Notes under the pieces: generated by a model
Database searches by the model: none
What the model saw: only the letters and a program-made list of their open reading frames with translations
What the model was told of the DNA's origin: nothing
Part shown: positions 36,194 through 44,990 of the stretch, piece by piece
Position numbering within the stretch: the first letter of the stretch is position 1
How the letters are laid out: each line of letters starts with the position of its first letter
Program-made: the position numbers and the translations under genes
DNA from: Oscillospiraceae bacterium
GTDB lineage: Bacteria > Bacillota > Clostridia > UMGS1840
DNA length: 64,000 nucleotides
Direction of reading: 5' to 3'
Assembly: GCA_015068645.1 (NCBI GenBank)
Contig: SVKD01000011.1
Location: forward strand, 23,665 to 87,664

Positions 36194-36859
36194 ATGAAGC
36201 GTATTACCATATTTGCAGGGCATTACGGAAGCGGAAAAACCACCGCCGCAGTTGCCTATGCGAAAAAATTAAGAGAACAGCACGAAAAAGTGATGATTGT
36301 GGATATTGATTTAATCAATCCCTATTATCGCACCAAAGACGCCCAGGAAGAACTGGACGCTTTGGGAATCCGGGTGGTTACTCCCACCTATGCCAACACC
36401 AATATTGAAACGCCATCCATTCCTGCAGGCGTGATGGCGGCATTCAGCCAGAAGGATAACTATGTGGTGTTTGATGCGGCAGGAGACGATGACGGCGCTG
36501 TGGTTTTAAGCCGTTATTTTATGGAGTTTTCACAAGAGGAATATGATTTCTTTTTGGTGATTAATTCAAAAAGACCATTGACGAGAGACAAAGAAAGTAT
36601 TATAATGTATAAGGAGGACATTGAATGTGCCTCCAGGTTAAAATTTACCGCTTTGGTAAATGCCACCAATATTTCTTACGAAACCACTCTTTCTGATATT
36701 TTAGAAGGGGAAAAAATTACTGAAGAAGTTTCCAAAGAAAGCGGAATTCCCAACCGATACACCTTTGTGTGGGACGAACTGCTTGATTCATTGCCCGATG
36801 ATTTAAAGCAAAAGGCAATCGGAGTGCAATTATTTCACAAAAAGCCCTGGGAATTGTAA
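36194..36859 (+). CDS. P-loop nucleotide-binding protein (MinD/CobQ-like)
   Basis: A 221-aa protein with a Walker A AGHYGSGKTTAAVAYA at about residues 8-23 and a deviant MinD/ParA-like DIDLINPYYRTKDA near 36-50. Later GDDDGAVVLSRYF and LVINSKRPLTRD support a SIMIBI-class ATPase or GTPase. No membrane segment is visible. It starts one base after the RseC-like gene and lies upstream of the 2-oxoacid oxidoreductase, as such genes often do in Clostridia. A role in maturation or assembly is guesswork. Confidence 0.72.
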   Translation: MKRITIFAGHYGSGKTTAAVAYAKKLREQHEKVMIVDIDLINPYYRTKDAQEELDALGIRVVTPTYANTNIETPSIPAGVMAAFSQKDNYVVFDAAGDDDGAVVLSRYFMEFSQEEYDFFLVINSKRPLTRDKESIIMYKEDIECASRLKFTALVNATNISYETTLSDILEGEKITEEVSKESGIPNRYTFVWDELLDSLPDDLKQKAIGVQLFHKKPWEL

Positions 36860-36931
36860 ATTCATTTGTTTATAAAATTTCAATATATTTTGAAAACCTC
36901 ACGGATGTGAGAAAGAAAGGAAAGAGCAATT

Positions 36932-37138
36932 ATGGCAAAAGTAACATTTAATGAAAACGCTTGTAAAGGCTGTTATCTTTGCATGGACGTTTGTCCCAAA
37001 AAGATTATCAAAAAAGCTACTGACCGTTTGAACGTGAAGGGCTTTAACCCCGTTGAAGTGCTGGATATGGACCAGTGCATCGGATGTGCATTTTGTGCAA
37101 CCATGTGTCCCGACGTGGTTATTACCGTTGAGAAATAA
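36932..37138 (+). CDS. 4Fe-4S ferredoxin subunit of 2-oxoacid:ferredoxin oxidoreductase
   Basis: A 68-aa protein with two [4Fe-4S] motifs: CKGCYLCMDVCP (residues 11-22) and CIGCAFCATMCP (about 50-61). It is the delta subunit that passes electrons between the catalytic subunits and ferredoxin. It leads the four-gene cluster and has a GAAAGGAAAG ribosome site. A small CTCAC/GTGAG dyad lies upstream (about 36898-36911). Confidence 0.92.
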   Translation: MAKVTFNENACKGCYLCMDVCPKKIIKKATDRLNVKGFNPVEVLDMDQCIGCAFCATMCPDVVITVEK

Positions 37139-37159
37139 GTAGGAAAGGATTGAAATACA

Positions 37160-38221
37160 ATGAGTGAAAAAGTTTTAATGAAAGGGAACGAAGCAATCGC
37201 TGAAGCTGCAATCCGTAGCGGATGTAAACTGTTCTTCGGTTATCCCATCACTCCCCAGACCGAGGTTTCTGCCTATATGTCCAAAAGAATGCCTCAGGTG
37301 GACGGGTTGTACTTACAGGCTGAAAGTGAAGTTGCTGCAATCAATATGGTATATGGTGCTGCAGCGGCAGGCGCAAGAGTTATGACCTCTTCTTCCAGCC
37401 CCGGAATCAGCTTAAAACAGGAAGGTCTTTCCTATATTGCAGGTGCGGATCTTCCCTGTGTTGTTATCAATATTGTTCGTGGCGGCCCCGGTTTAGGCGG
37501 TATTCAGCCTGCTCAGTCTGACTATTTCCAGGCAACCAAAGGCGGCGGTCATGGGGACTATCATCTGGTCGTATTGGCTCCTTCCACCATTCAGGAATGT
37601 GTGGACTTAACTTACAAAGCATTTGATATTGCAGATAACTATCGTGTGCCCGTTATGATTATGGGAGACGGTATGTTAGGTCAGATGATGGAACCTGTTA
37701 CTTTCCCCGAACATGACGATTCCGTTACCTTTGATAAATCCTGGGCTTGTGATACCACCGGTATGAAGCGTAAGAAAAATATCGTAAACTCCTTATACAT
37801 CAATCCCGATGAATTGGAAACTTTGGTGTGGGAACGTGAAAAACGTTATCAGCTCATCACCGAAAACGAAACTCGTGCAGAATCCTTCTTCTGTGAGGAT
37901 GCAGACATCGTTTTAGTGGCATATGGCACCATCGCCAGAGTGGCAATGAATGCGGTGAAAAAAGCAAGAGAGATGGGTATCAAAGCAGGTTTAATCCGAC
38001 CCATCACCTTATGGCCTTTCCCCGAAAAAGAAATTGCTGAAGTGGCAAAAACCGCAAAAAGTTTCTTAAGCGTGGAAATGAGCACCGGTCAGATGGTTTA
38101 TGACGTAAAATTGGCAGTAAACGGCAAATGCCCCGTTGAATTTTACGGCAGAACCGGTGGCGTGGTACCCGTGCCTCAGGAAATTCTGGACAAAATTGTG
38201 GAAATGTCCAAAAAACTGTAA
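37160..38221 (+). CDS. vorB: 2-oxoacid:ferredoxin oxidoreductase alpha subunit (VorB-like)
   Basis: A 353-aa subunit with the pyrimidine-binding domain of ThDP-dependent 2-oxoacid oxidoreductases: CKLFFGYPITPQTEV, AESEVAAINMVYGAA, SSSPGISLKQEG. With the ferredoxin, beta and gamma subunits it oxidatively decarboxylates a 2-oxoacid to acyl-CoA plus reduced ferredoxin. Its sequence resembles the branched-chain (3-methyl-2-oxobutanoate, Vor) group, but 2-oxoglutarate (Kor) cannot be excluded. Confidence 0.9.
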   Translation: MSEKVLMKGNEAIAEAAIRSGCKLFFGYPITPQTEVSAYMSKRMPQVDGLYLQAESEVAAINMVYGAAAAGARVMTSSSSPGISLKQEGLSYIAGADLPCVVINIVRGGPGLGGIQPAQSDYFQATKGGGHGDYHLVVLAPSTIQECVDLTYKAFDIADNYRVPVMIMGDGMLGQMMEPVTFPEHDDSVTFDKSWACDTTGMKRKKNIVNSLYINPDELETLVWEREKRYQLITENETRAESFFCEDADIVLVAYGTIARVAMNAVKKAREMGIKAGLIRPITLWPFPEKEIAEVAKTAKSFLSVEMSTGQMVYDVKLAVNGKCPVEFYGRTGGVVPVPQEILDKIVEMSKKL

Positions 38222-38238
38222 GAGGGAGGAAGATTAAG

Positions 38239-38991
38239 ATGAGTATTGTATTTGAAAAACCCCATGCACTCTCTGATGTGGGCTTCCATTATTGCCCCGG
38301 CTGTACTCACGGTATTGTGCACCGTCTGGTGGCAGAAGTGCTGGATGAATTAAAATTAGAAGGAGAAGCAGTAGGGATTGCATCCGTAGGTTGCTCCGTA
38401 TTCTCCTATAACTATTTTGAATGTGATATGGTGCAGGCAGCACACGGTAGAGCACCTGCCGTTGCAACCGGTGTAAAAAGAGCACATCCTGACAAAGTGG
38501 TATTCACTTACCAGGGCGACGGTGACTTATTGGCAATCGGTACTGCAGAAACCATTCACGCTGCAACCCGTGGCGAAAACATCACCGTGGTATTTATCAA
38601 CAACTGTATCTACGGTATGACCGGCGGTCAGATGGCTCCCACCTCTTTGGTTGGTCAGGTTACCCAGACCACTCCCTACGGCAGAAAAACCGAAACTCAG
38701 GGTTGGCCCATCAACGGTTGTGAACTGGTTTCTCAGCTGGAAGGCACTGCGTTAGCGCAAAGAGTAGCGGTGAACAATGTTAAAAACATCCGTGAAGCAA
38801 AAGCGGCAATCAAAAAAGCATTCACCTATCAGACTGAGAAAAAAGGCTTCACTTTTGTGGAAGTGTTATCCACTTGTCCCACCAACTGGGGCTTATCTCC
38901 CTCTGAATCCTTAAAATGGATGGAAGAAAATATGATGCCTCAGTATCCCTTAGGCGTTTATAAAGATAAAGGTGCGAAAGGAGACGAATAA
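38239..38991 (+). CDS. 2-oxoacid:ferredoxin oxidoreductase beta subunit (ThDP-binding)
   Basis: A 250-aa subunit carrying the thiamine-diphosphate diphosphate-binding domain: YCPGCTHGIVHRL, TYQGDGDLLAIGTAE (GDGD, metal site) and FINNCIYGMTGGQM. The Cys in CPGC is the usual cluster or active-site residue of this group. It lies 17 bp after the alpha subunit with a GAGGGAGGAAG ribosome site. Confidence 0.93.
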   Translation: MSIVFEKPHALSDVGFHYCPGCTHGIVHRLVAEVLDELKLEGEAVGIASVGCSVFSYNYFECDMVQAAHGRAPAVATGVKRAHPDKVVFTYQGDGDLLAIGTAETIHAATRGENITVVFINNCIYGMTGGQMAPTSLVGQVTQTTPYGRKTETQGWPINGCELVSQLEGTALAQRVAVNNVKNIREAKAAIKKAFTYQTEKKGFTFVEVLSTCPTNWGLSPSESLKWMEENMMPQYPLGVYKDKGAKGDE

Positions 38992-38992
38992 T

Positions 38993-39523
38993 ATGCAGAA
39001 AGAATTTATTATTTCCGGTTTTGGCGGACAGGGCATTCTGTTTATCGGAAAACTCCTTGCATACACCGGTATGAAAAATAATTACCAGGTATCCTGGCTC
39101 CCGTCCTACGGTCCCGAAATGCGTGGCGGTACTGCAAGCTGTAACGTTATCATTTCTGATGATGCCATTGGTTCTCCCTTGGTAACCGAAGCAACTGAAG
39201 TGATCGCAATGAACGGCCCCTCTTTTGTGAAGTTTGAAAAGAGCGTAGCAAAAGGCGGCACCTTATACTATGATAGCTCTTTGGTTCAGCCCACTCCCAC
39301 CCGTGATGACATCAACTATGTGGGCGTGGAAGCAACCAAACTGGCAACCGAAATGGGCATGGGAAAATTAGCAAATATGTTCTTAGTAGGAAAAGTGTTA
39401 AAAGAATCCAAAGTGTTTGAATTGGATGTGGTTTTTGAAGCGTTAAAAGGTCTGGTTCCTGCAAAGAAACCCGAACTTTACGACTTAAATAAAAAAGCTA
39501 TCGAAGCAGGCGCAAACTTATAA
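38993..39523 (+). CDS. 2-oxoacid:ferredoxin oxidoreductase gamma subunit
   Basis: A 176-aa subunit of the POR/KOR gamma family with SGFGGQGILFIGKLLAYTG at the start and SYGPEMRGGTASCNVIIS. It completes the delta-alpha-beta-gamma cluster. The ATG at 38993 is favoured over an in-frame start at 38972 inside the beta gene, because AAAGGAGACG precedes it. Confidence 0.92.
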   Translation: MQKEFIISGFGGQGILFIGKLLAYTGMKNNYQVSWLPSYGPEMRGGTASCNVIISDDAIGSPLVTEATEVIAMNGPSFVKFEKSVAKGGTLYYDSSLVQPTPTRDDINYVGVEATKLATEMGMGKLANMFLVGKVLKESKVFELDVVFEALKGLVPAKKPELYDLNKKAIEAGANL

Positions 39524-39548
39524 TTCTTTTCATTTTTAGAAATAATTC

Positions 39549-39579
39549 ATTCAGCGGAGGGAATATCCTTCCGCTGAAT
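39549..39579 (+). terminator. Hairpin after the 2-oxoacid oxidoreductase cluster
   Basis: ATTCAGCGGA pairs with TCCGCTGAAT across an 11-nt loop. The following T-run is short, so it may only partly stop transcription into lysA. Confidence 0.5.
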
Positions 39580-39601
39580 TTGTAACAAGCGAGGAAATTC
39601 T

Positions 39602-40903
39602 ATGAACTTTGTTTCAGAAAATTTAGCAGTGAATGAGCAGGGACATCTCACTATTGGTGGGGTGGACGTGATGATACTCAAAGAAAAATATGGTACTCCG
39701 CTCTATGTGATGGACGAAGATATGATTCGCACTCATCTTCGCACCTATCAGGATGCCTTAGATACCTATTACAACGGAAACGGACTGGCTCAGTTTGCTT
39801 CCAAAGCCTTTTGCACCAAGTATATGTGCAAAATTGTGGCGGAAGAGGGATTGGGGTTGGATGTGGTATCAGGCGGTGAGCTTTATACTGCATTATCTGC
39901 CAACTTTCCTGCGGATAAAATCTGTTTCCACGGCAATAATAAAACCAAGGACGAGCTTACCTTTGCTATCGGTCATGATGTTGGCACCATTGTGGTGGAT
40001 AACATCTATGAATTGGAGCAGATTGATAAAATCGCAGGAGAATTGGGCAAAGTGCAGAATGTGATTTTCAGAATCAAACCCGGCATTGATGCCCACACTC
40101 ACGATTTTATTATGACAGGTCAGATTGATTCCAAATTCGGCTTTGCATTGGAAACCGGTGAAGCATTGTCTGCAGTGGAAGCGGTGAAGGACAAAAAGAA
40201 TATCTGTTACAAGGGCATTCATTGCCATATTGGTTCTCAGATTTTTGATGTGAAACCGTTCCGTGAAGCTGCTAAAGTGATGATGGCGTTTATCAAAGAA
40301 ATTAAAGATAAACTGGGGTTAGATACCGAAGAACTGGATTTAGGCGGCGGATTCGGAATCCGTTATGTGGAATCGGATGACCCCATTGCCTACGATTTAT
40401 ATATCAAAGCAGTTTCTGAGGAAGTGAAGACTTGTGCAGAATCTTTTGGGATTTCCGTTCCCAAAATTTTAATGGAACCCGGTCGTTCCATTGTGGCACC
40501 TGCAGGTATCACTGTGTATGAAGTGGGTTGTGTGAAAGAAATCCCGAATATCCGCACCTATGTGTCAGTAGATGGCGGTATGGCAGACAATCCCCGTTAT
40601 ATTATGTATGGCGCAGAATATTCTGCCGTTTTGGCAAACAAGGCAGATAAAGAGGCTGATTGCACCTACACCGTTGCAGGGAAATGTTGCGAATCAGGGG
40701 ATATTTTAATTGAAAAAGCAAAACTTCCCAAGGTGGAAGTGGGTGACACTCTCTGCGTACTTGCCACAGGAGCATACAATTATTCTATGGCTTCCAACTA
40801 TAATCGGATTCCAAAGCCTGCTGTGGTGATGGTATCCGGCGGTCAGGATAAACTCGTTGTAAAACGGGAAACTTATGAAGACTTAATTAAAAACGATTTA
40901 TAA
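39602..40903 (+). CDS. lysA: Diaminopimelate decarboxylase
   Basis: A 433-aa PLP enzyme of the alanine-racemase fold type III that makes L-lysine from meso-diaminopimelate. Features include FASKAFCTKYM (PLP lysine in the ASKA context), LDVVSGGELYTAL, GIHCHIGSQIF, GGGFGIRY and CCESGDIL. It separates the oxidoreductase cluster from thioredoxin. Other lysine-branch genes here are hom and lysC at 61-63.5 kb. Confidence 0.96.
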   Translation: MNFVSENLAVNEQGHLTIGGVDVMILKEKYGTPLYVMDEDMIRTHLRTYQDALDTYYNGNGLAQFASKAFCTKYMCKIVAEEGLGLDVVSGGELYTALSANFPADKICFHGNNKTKDELTFAIGHDVGTIVVDNIYELEQIDKIAGELGKVQNVIFRIKPGIDAHTHDFIMTGQIDSKFGFALETGEALSAVEAVKDKKNICYKGIHCHIGSQIFDVKPFREAAKVMMAFIKEIKDKLGLDTEELDLGGGFGIRYVESDDPIAYDLYIKAVSEEVKTCAESFGISVPKILMEPGRSIVAPAGITVYEVGCVKEIPNIRTYVSVDGGMADNPRYIMYGAEYSAVLANKADKEADCTYTVAGKCCESGDILIEKAKLPKVEVGDTLCVLATGAYNYSMASNYNRIPKPAVVMVSGGQDKLVVKRETYEDLIKNDL

Positions 40904-40927
40904 TGTTTGGAAAGGAGACTTTTTGGT

Positions 40928-41227
40928 ATGGAATTAAAAAACTTTCAGGAAGATGTGTTAAATCAGGAAATCCCCGTATTGGTGGACTTTTTTGCAACCT
41001 GGTGCGGACCTTGCAAAATGTTGGCACCGGTGCTGGAAGAATTAAATGACGAATATGGCGGCAGAATCAAAATTGTAAAAATTGATATTGATAAACATAT
41101 TGAGCTTGCCCGTCAGTTTCGCGTGGCAACCGTTCCTACGATGATGATTTTTGAAAACGGAGAAGCAAAAGAAACTGTAATCGGTTATCACTCCAAAGAA
41201 GAACTGGTAGATTTATTAGGATTATAA
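40928..41227 (+). CDS. trxA: Thioredoxin
   Basis: A 99-aa thioredoxin with the active site WCGPC (Cys26 and Cys29) and cis-proline VATVPT. The ATG at 40928 is used, with GGAAAGGAG about 12 bases upstream; a frame starting at 40907 would add residues not seen in the family. It is 24 bp after lysA and is followed by a terminator. Confidence 0.95.
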   Translation: MELKNFQEDVLNQEIPVLVDFFATWCGPCKMLAPVLEELNDEYGGRIKIVKIDIDKHIELARQFRVATVPTMMIFENGEAKETVIGYHSKEELVDLLGL

Positions 41228-41240
41228 AATCAATTGTATG

Positions 41241-41274
41241 AAAAAAGGATACTCAATCTGAGTATCCTTTTTTT
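41241..41274. terminator. Bidirectional intrinsic terminator
   Basis: AAAAAAGGATACTC / GAGTATCCTTTTTT stem with an AATCT loop lies between trxA and the convergent spoVA operon. Confidence 0.92.
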
Positions 41275-41275
41275 G

Positions 41276-41629
41276 TTACTTTTCTTTGGGAGAGAAAATG
41301 AGTGAGAAAATAAGTCCGAAGAAAATAGCGGCGGAAATTCCTGCAGCACAGGCAGTCATACCGCCTGAAATTACCCCTAAAAAGCCTTTTTCCGAAATTC
41401 CTTTCATCACACCTTTGGCAAGGGCGTTTCCAAATCCTGTAAGCGGTACGGTAGCCCCGGCGCCAAATAAATCTACCAGTGGTTGATAGAGTTCCAAAAA
41501 GGTGAGGATTACTCCTGCCACCACATAGCTCACCAAAATTCTTGCAGGAGTAAGCTTGGTAAAATCAATAAGGAGTTGAGCAATCACACATAAAAATCCC
41601 CCGAATACAAATGCTAAAAGATAATTCAT
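41276..41629 (-). CDS. spoVAE: Stage V sporulation protein AE
   Basis: A 117-aa membrane protein with about four helices of the SpoVAE(b)/SpoVAC family, including GATVPLTGFGNALAKGVM. SpoVA proteins form the channel for Ca-dipicolinate in developing and germinating spores. The ATG at 41629 follows GGAGTAAGTG; an upstream frame from 41695 runs back into spoVAD. It is the last gene of the spoVAC-D-E operon. Confidence 0.9.
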   Translation of the reverse strand: MNYLLAFVFGGFLCVIAQLLIDFTKLTPARILVSYVVAGVILTFLELYQPLVDLFGAGATVPLTGFGNALAKGVMKGISEKGFLGVISGGMTACAAGISAAIFFGLIFSLIFSPKEK

Positions 41630-41633
41630 ACAC

Positions 41634-42638
41634 TTACTCCTTTTCCAACTGTACCAGGTGAGCAATTCCCGGGATGGATTCTCCTTGCAGAGCACTGGTT
41701 GGGGACATCAGTGCCCCTGTTGCAATAAACAGAATTTTTTGCCATTTTCCCTGATGAAACTGTTTTAAGATATAAGAATTAAAGACCGATGCACTGCATC
41801 CGCATCCGGAACCCCCTGAGTGGGTATCCTGTTCTTCCGAAAATATCAGCGAACCGCAATCTTCCAAGTTTTTTGCAGTGTAACCATTCTGGAATAACAA
41901 TTCTCGCAGCAGATCTTTTCCGATATTTCCCAAATCTCCTGTGATAATTAAATCATAGTTTTGCGGATTCGTGTTGGTATCGGCAAAAAAATTGCACAGG
42001 GTATCACAGGCGGCGGGAGCCATAGCGGCACCCATATTGTTCAAATCCTTGATACCGGCATCAGTTACTTTTCCCACAGTGGCACGGGTAATATGAATGT
42101 TAGTTCCTTGATGAGACAGCACAGTAGCACCGGAACCGGTTACTGTCCATTGAGAGGATTGGGGACGTTGACCGCCGTATTCTAACGGGAAGCGAAATTG
42201 TCGTTCTGCGGAACAAAAGTGGCTGGAAGTGGCGCAAAGCACGTTTTTGGCGAATCCGCCGTCTACGCACATTGCTCCTGCAATTAAGCTTTCTGCCATG
42301 GTGGAACAGGCACCGTACAACCCTAAAAAAGGGATTGCAAGAGTTCGTAGGGTATAGTTAGTAGCAATGCACTGATTCAGCAAATCTCCGCCCAAAAAAA
42401 CAGAAATATCTTTTGCTGAAAGTCCTGCTTTTTCCAAAGCACCTTTGGCAGATAATTCCATCAGTTTGCTTTCCGCTTTTTCCCAACTTTCCTCCCCGAT
42501 GTGACTTTCTCCAACCGTTAAATCAAACCACTTGCCCAAAGGACCTTCCCATTCCTTTTTTCCAACCACAGAATAAAATCCCGTGACAGCAGGTTTGTTG
42601 GGGAATATTAAGGTGTTTTTTCCCATTCGTTTTGTCAT
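41634..42638 (-). CDS. spoVAD: Stage V sporulation protein AD
   Basis: A 334-aa soluble protein with a thiolase/KAS-like fold. SpoVAD binds dipicolinic acid during uptake into the forespore. GACSTMAESLIAGAM and HSGGSGCGCSASVF are recognisable. It follows spoVAC by one base and precedes spoVAE by four. The length fits the family. Confidence 0.94.
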   Translation of the reverse strand: MTKRMGKNTLIFPNKPAVTGFYSVVGKKEWEGPLGKWFDLTVGESHIGEESWEKAESKLMELSAKGALEKAGLSAKDISVFLGGDLLNQCIATNYTLRTLAIPFLGLYGACSTMAESLIAGAMCVDGGFAKNVLCATSSHFCSAERQFRFPLEYGGQRPQSSQWTVTGSGATVLSHQGTNIHITRATVGKVTDAGIKDLNNMGAAMAPAACDTLCNFFADTNTNPQNYDLIITGDLGNIGKDLLRELLFQNGYTAKNLEDCGSLIFSEEQDTHSGGSGCGCSASVFNSYILKQFHQGKWQKILFIATGALMSPTSALQGESIPGIAHLVQLEKE

Positions 42639-42639
42639 A

Positions 42640-43086
42640 TTATATACCGCCTTTTGTAAAGAAATAAATCAGACCGCAGAGGATGGAGGAAGAAATGCCG
42701 TACACAATTACAGGACCTGCAATCACAAACATTTTTGCACCGAGCCCCAGCACGTAGCCCTCTGTTTTAAATTCCATAGCAGGGGAAATTACGGCATTGG
42801 CAAACCCTGTAATGGGAACCAACGTTCCTGCACCGGCGTGTTTTGCCAATTTATCAAACAAACCAAGTCCCGTAAAAAGACCGCTTAAAAATATCAGTGA
42901 AATGGAGGTAACACAACTCGCATCTTCTTTTGTGACACCCATATTTTGAGCAAAATCGGTGATCCATTGTCCCAGCATACAGATGGCACCACCTACAATA
43001 AATGCCCAGATAATATTTTTAATCCAGGGACTTTTCCCCAGTTCGGATACCATATTCTGGTATTCATTTTGATTGATTTTTTTCAT
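42640..43086 (-). CDS. spoVAC: Stage V sporulation protein AC
   Basis: A 148-aa membrane protein with four or five helices and the family phrase GTLVPITGFANAVISPAMEFKTEG-like (GFANAV, AMEFK). SpoVAC is thought to act as a mechanosensitive pore for dipicolinate. It heads the operon. In B. subtilis the spoVA operon is under sigma G; I see no convincing sigma G promoter here, only a weak GCATT-N17-CTATAGG. Confidence 0.93.
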   Translation of the reverse strand: MKKINQNEYQNMVSELGKSPWIKNIIWAFIVGGAICMLGQWITDFAQNMGVTKEDASCVTSISLIFLSGLFTGLGLFDKLAKHAGAGTLVPITGFANAVISPAMEFKTEGYVLGLGAKMFVIAGPVIVYGISSSILCGLIYFFTKGGI

Positions 43087-43215
43087 TTTTTTGATCCTCG
43101 TTCTTTGTTAAGATACCTATAGTTTCCCAAAAAAGCATAAATGCTATCCTGTCACATTTTTCTAGAAACACAATAAAATGGTAATAACCGAACATCAAAA
43201 TAAGGAGGACTTTTT

Positions 43216-43587
43216 ATGAGATTCAAACGTCGGGGGATTCGCCGTGGAACTTTTTTAAATCCGAGAGGAATCGGATATAACAAAACAAAAGATGATCCCC
43301 AAAAACAAAAAACTCTCCCGATGAGATGGGAAGAGTTTTTTGATAGTATTATGCCACTGCTTCGACCGAATTATAGCGGAAATGTTTCCGGGCTTTCAGG
43401 GGTTTATCAGACGTATTCCAAAGAACAACAAAAAAATCTGACCGACAAAATTGCAGGCCAGATTCTCTTTGCGCATTATGATATTGTCAAAAATATTTTA
43501 GATAGACTTTCTAAAATATCGTTGGATTTATCTCAGCAAACTGAAGTGGCATACCACCGTTTAAAGTTGGTTGACAGATTTTTTTAA
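43216..43587 (+). CDS. Unknown small basic protein
   Basis: I do not recognise this 123-aa protein. The N-terminus is strongly basic (MRFKRRGIRRGTF), followed by a linker and a mostly helical C-terminal half without membrane segments. It is read divergently from spoVAC, has a strong AAGGAGG ribosome site, and its end overlaps the 3' end of recO by four bases. A sporulation role is possible from position only. Confidence 0.65.
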   Translation: MRFKRRGIRRGTFLNPRGIGYNKTKDDPQKQKTLPMRWEEFFDSIMPLLRPNYSGNVSGLSGVYQTYSKEQQKNLTDKIAGQILFAHYDIVKNILDRLSKISLDLSQQTEVAYHRLKLVDRFF

Positions 43588-44345
43588 TCAGCCAACATCA
43601 CCTTCTTATAATAGGTAAGGGTTTTGGGATGAAAATCACTTTGTGCCAAAAAATATTTTTCGCAGGCTTGTGAAAATTCTTCCCGTGCCTGATCCGATAA
43701 TTGAAATGCCAAAAAACTTTTGATATCCGCATCTAAAATATAATTGATGGCACGAAATGTTGCCATGGAAATTTTTAAGATGTTGCGTTCAGCATTCATA
43801 CAACAGTTTTTACATAAAATGCCGCCGTTTAAAATATCAAAATAGCAATAAGATGCTTCATCTAATTCGTCACCACATTCCATACATTCAAATGTGTGCG
43901 GGGTAAAACCTTCAATATCCGATATCTTTAATTCATATGCCGCTTTAATGAGAGCGGCATCTTTTTTCCCTTGATTTAAGGCAAACAGCGTGTTTAAGGT
44001 TAAACGAAGTAACGGCTCATTAGGTTGGTTATCCATGGCAATGTTACCAAGAATATCCAGTATGTAAAACCCTAACGCAAGATGAGTCAAATCGTTTTTG
44101 ATATCCAAAAAAGAGTGAATCATGGTGGCTTCCCGCAGATTTAAGGAATCTCCTTTTTGGGAAAATGTGAATTCGGAATACAAAAACGGTTTTGCACCTG
44201 ATAATTCTTTTCGTTTTAGGCTTTTAATGCCCGATGCTTTTGCGTGCAATAATCCGTAGGAATCGGTCATAATGGTGAGCATTTTATCCGCTTCGTTAAA
44301 GTCGGTTTCCTTAACGATTAACCCTTTTGCAGTAATAAAATCCAT
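43584..44345 (-). CDS. recO: DNA repair protein RecO
   Basis: A 253-aa recombination mediator. The N-terminal OB-fold contains TAKGLIVKETDFNEADKMLTI. A C-terminal zinc finger has CMECGDE and CKNCC. It loads RecA together with RecR on gapped DNA. Its start overlaps the plsY stop (TAATG), so translation is coupled. Confidence 0.94.
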   Translation of the reverse strand: MDFITAKGLIVKETDFNEADKMLTIMTDSYGLLHAKASGIKSLKRKELSGAKPFLYSEFTFSQKGDSLNLREATMIHSFLDIKNDLTHLALGFYILDILGNIAMDNQPNEPLLRLTLNTLFALNQGKKDAALIKAAYELKISDIEGFTPHTFECMECGDELDEASYCYFDILNGGILCKNCCMNAERNILKISMATFRAINYILDADIKSFLAFQLSDQAREEFSQACEKYFLAQSDFHPKTLTYYKKVMLAD

Positions 44346-44959
44346 TATTTTTCTTCTTTCTTTTTAAAGGAGATTTTGTTTTCGGTATGATTTGCAAGAC
44401 GTTTTAAGTTTTCGTGATGACGGATATACATAGACGCGGTTAAGATGACCAGCAACACAATTTTAAGCGGTTCAGGGTCAAAAAATGCAAACAGAATAAT
44501 GGAGGAAGTGCTTCCGGCTAAAGATCCGACTGAAACAAATTGTGTGATAGCGATGGTTCCAACCCCGATTAAGAGTACAAAAAGCCCCAAAAGAGGATTT
44601 AAGCAGAAGCAGGCACCCAGAGAAGTGGCAACCCCTTTTCCGCCTTTAAAGCCAAAGAATACGGGGAAATTATGTCCTACCACAGCAGTTGCCGCTCCGA
44701 TGTATGAATAGGAGACATTTTTGGTGATGAAAAACACCAGCCAGTATGCGATGACTGCTTTAAAGGTGTCCAACAGTAATACGAAAATGGCAGGGACTTT
44801 ACCTAAAGTACGTAACGTATTAGTAGTTCCTGCATTTTTGCTACCGTGCTCACGGACATCAATCTTGTAAAACAGTTTACCGATGATAATGGAAAAGTTT
44901 AAGCTACCCAGCAGATAACCTAAAACAGCAAAGATGATATAATATACATATTCCGGCAT
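44345..44959 (-). CDS. plsY: Glycerol-3-phosphate acyltransferase PlsY
   Basis: A 204-aa membrane enzyme with about five helices that transfers acyl groups from acyl-phosphate to glycerol-3-phosphate. Signatures are YLLGSLNFSIIIGK, GSKNAGTTNTLR and GGKGVATSLG. The ATG at 44959 has AAGGAGGAAT ahead of it, so I reject the longer frame reaching into der. It lies between der and recO. Confidence 0.95.
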   Translation of the reverse strand: MPEYVYYIIFAVLGYLLGSLNFSIIIGKLFYKIDVREHGSKNAGTTNTLRTLGKVPAIFVLLLDTFKAVIAYWLVFFITKNVSYSYIGAATAVVGHNFPVFFGFKGGKGVATSLGACFCLNPLLGLFVLLIGVGTIAITQFVSVGSLAGSTSSIILFAFFDPEPLKIVLLVILTASMYIRHHENLKRLANHTENKISFKKKEEK

Positions 44960-44990
44960 TTGGATTCCTCCTTCCAAGATAGCCGCTGAC

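Noticed and set aside
43087..43215. Sigma G promoter for spoVAC
   Set aside because: The best candidate (GCATT-N17-CTATAGG) matches the consensus only partly; I do not list it as a promoter.
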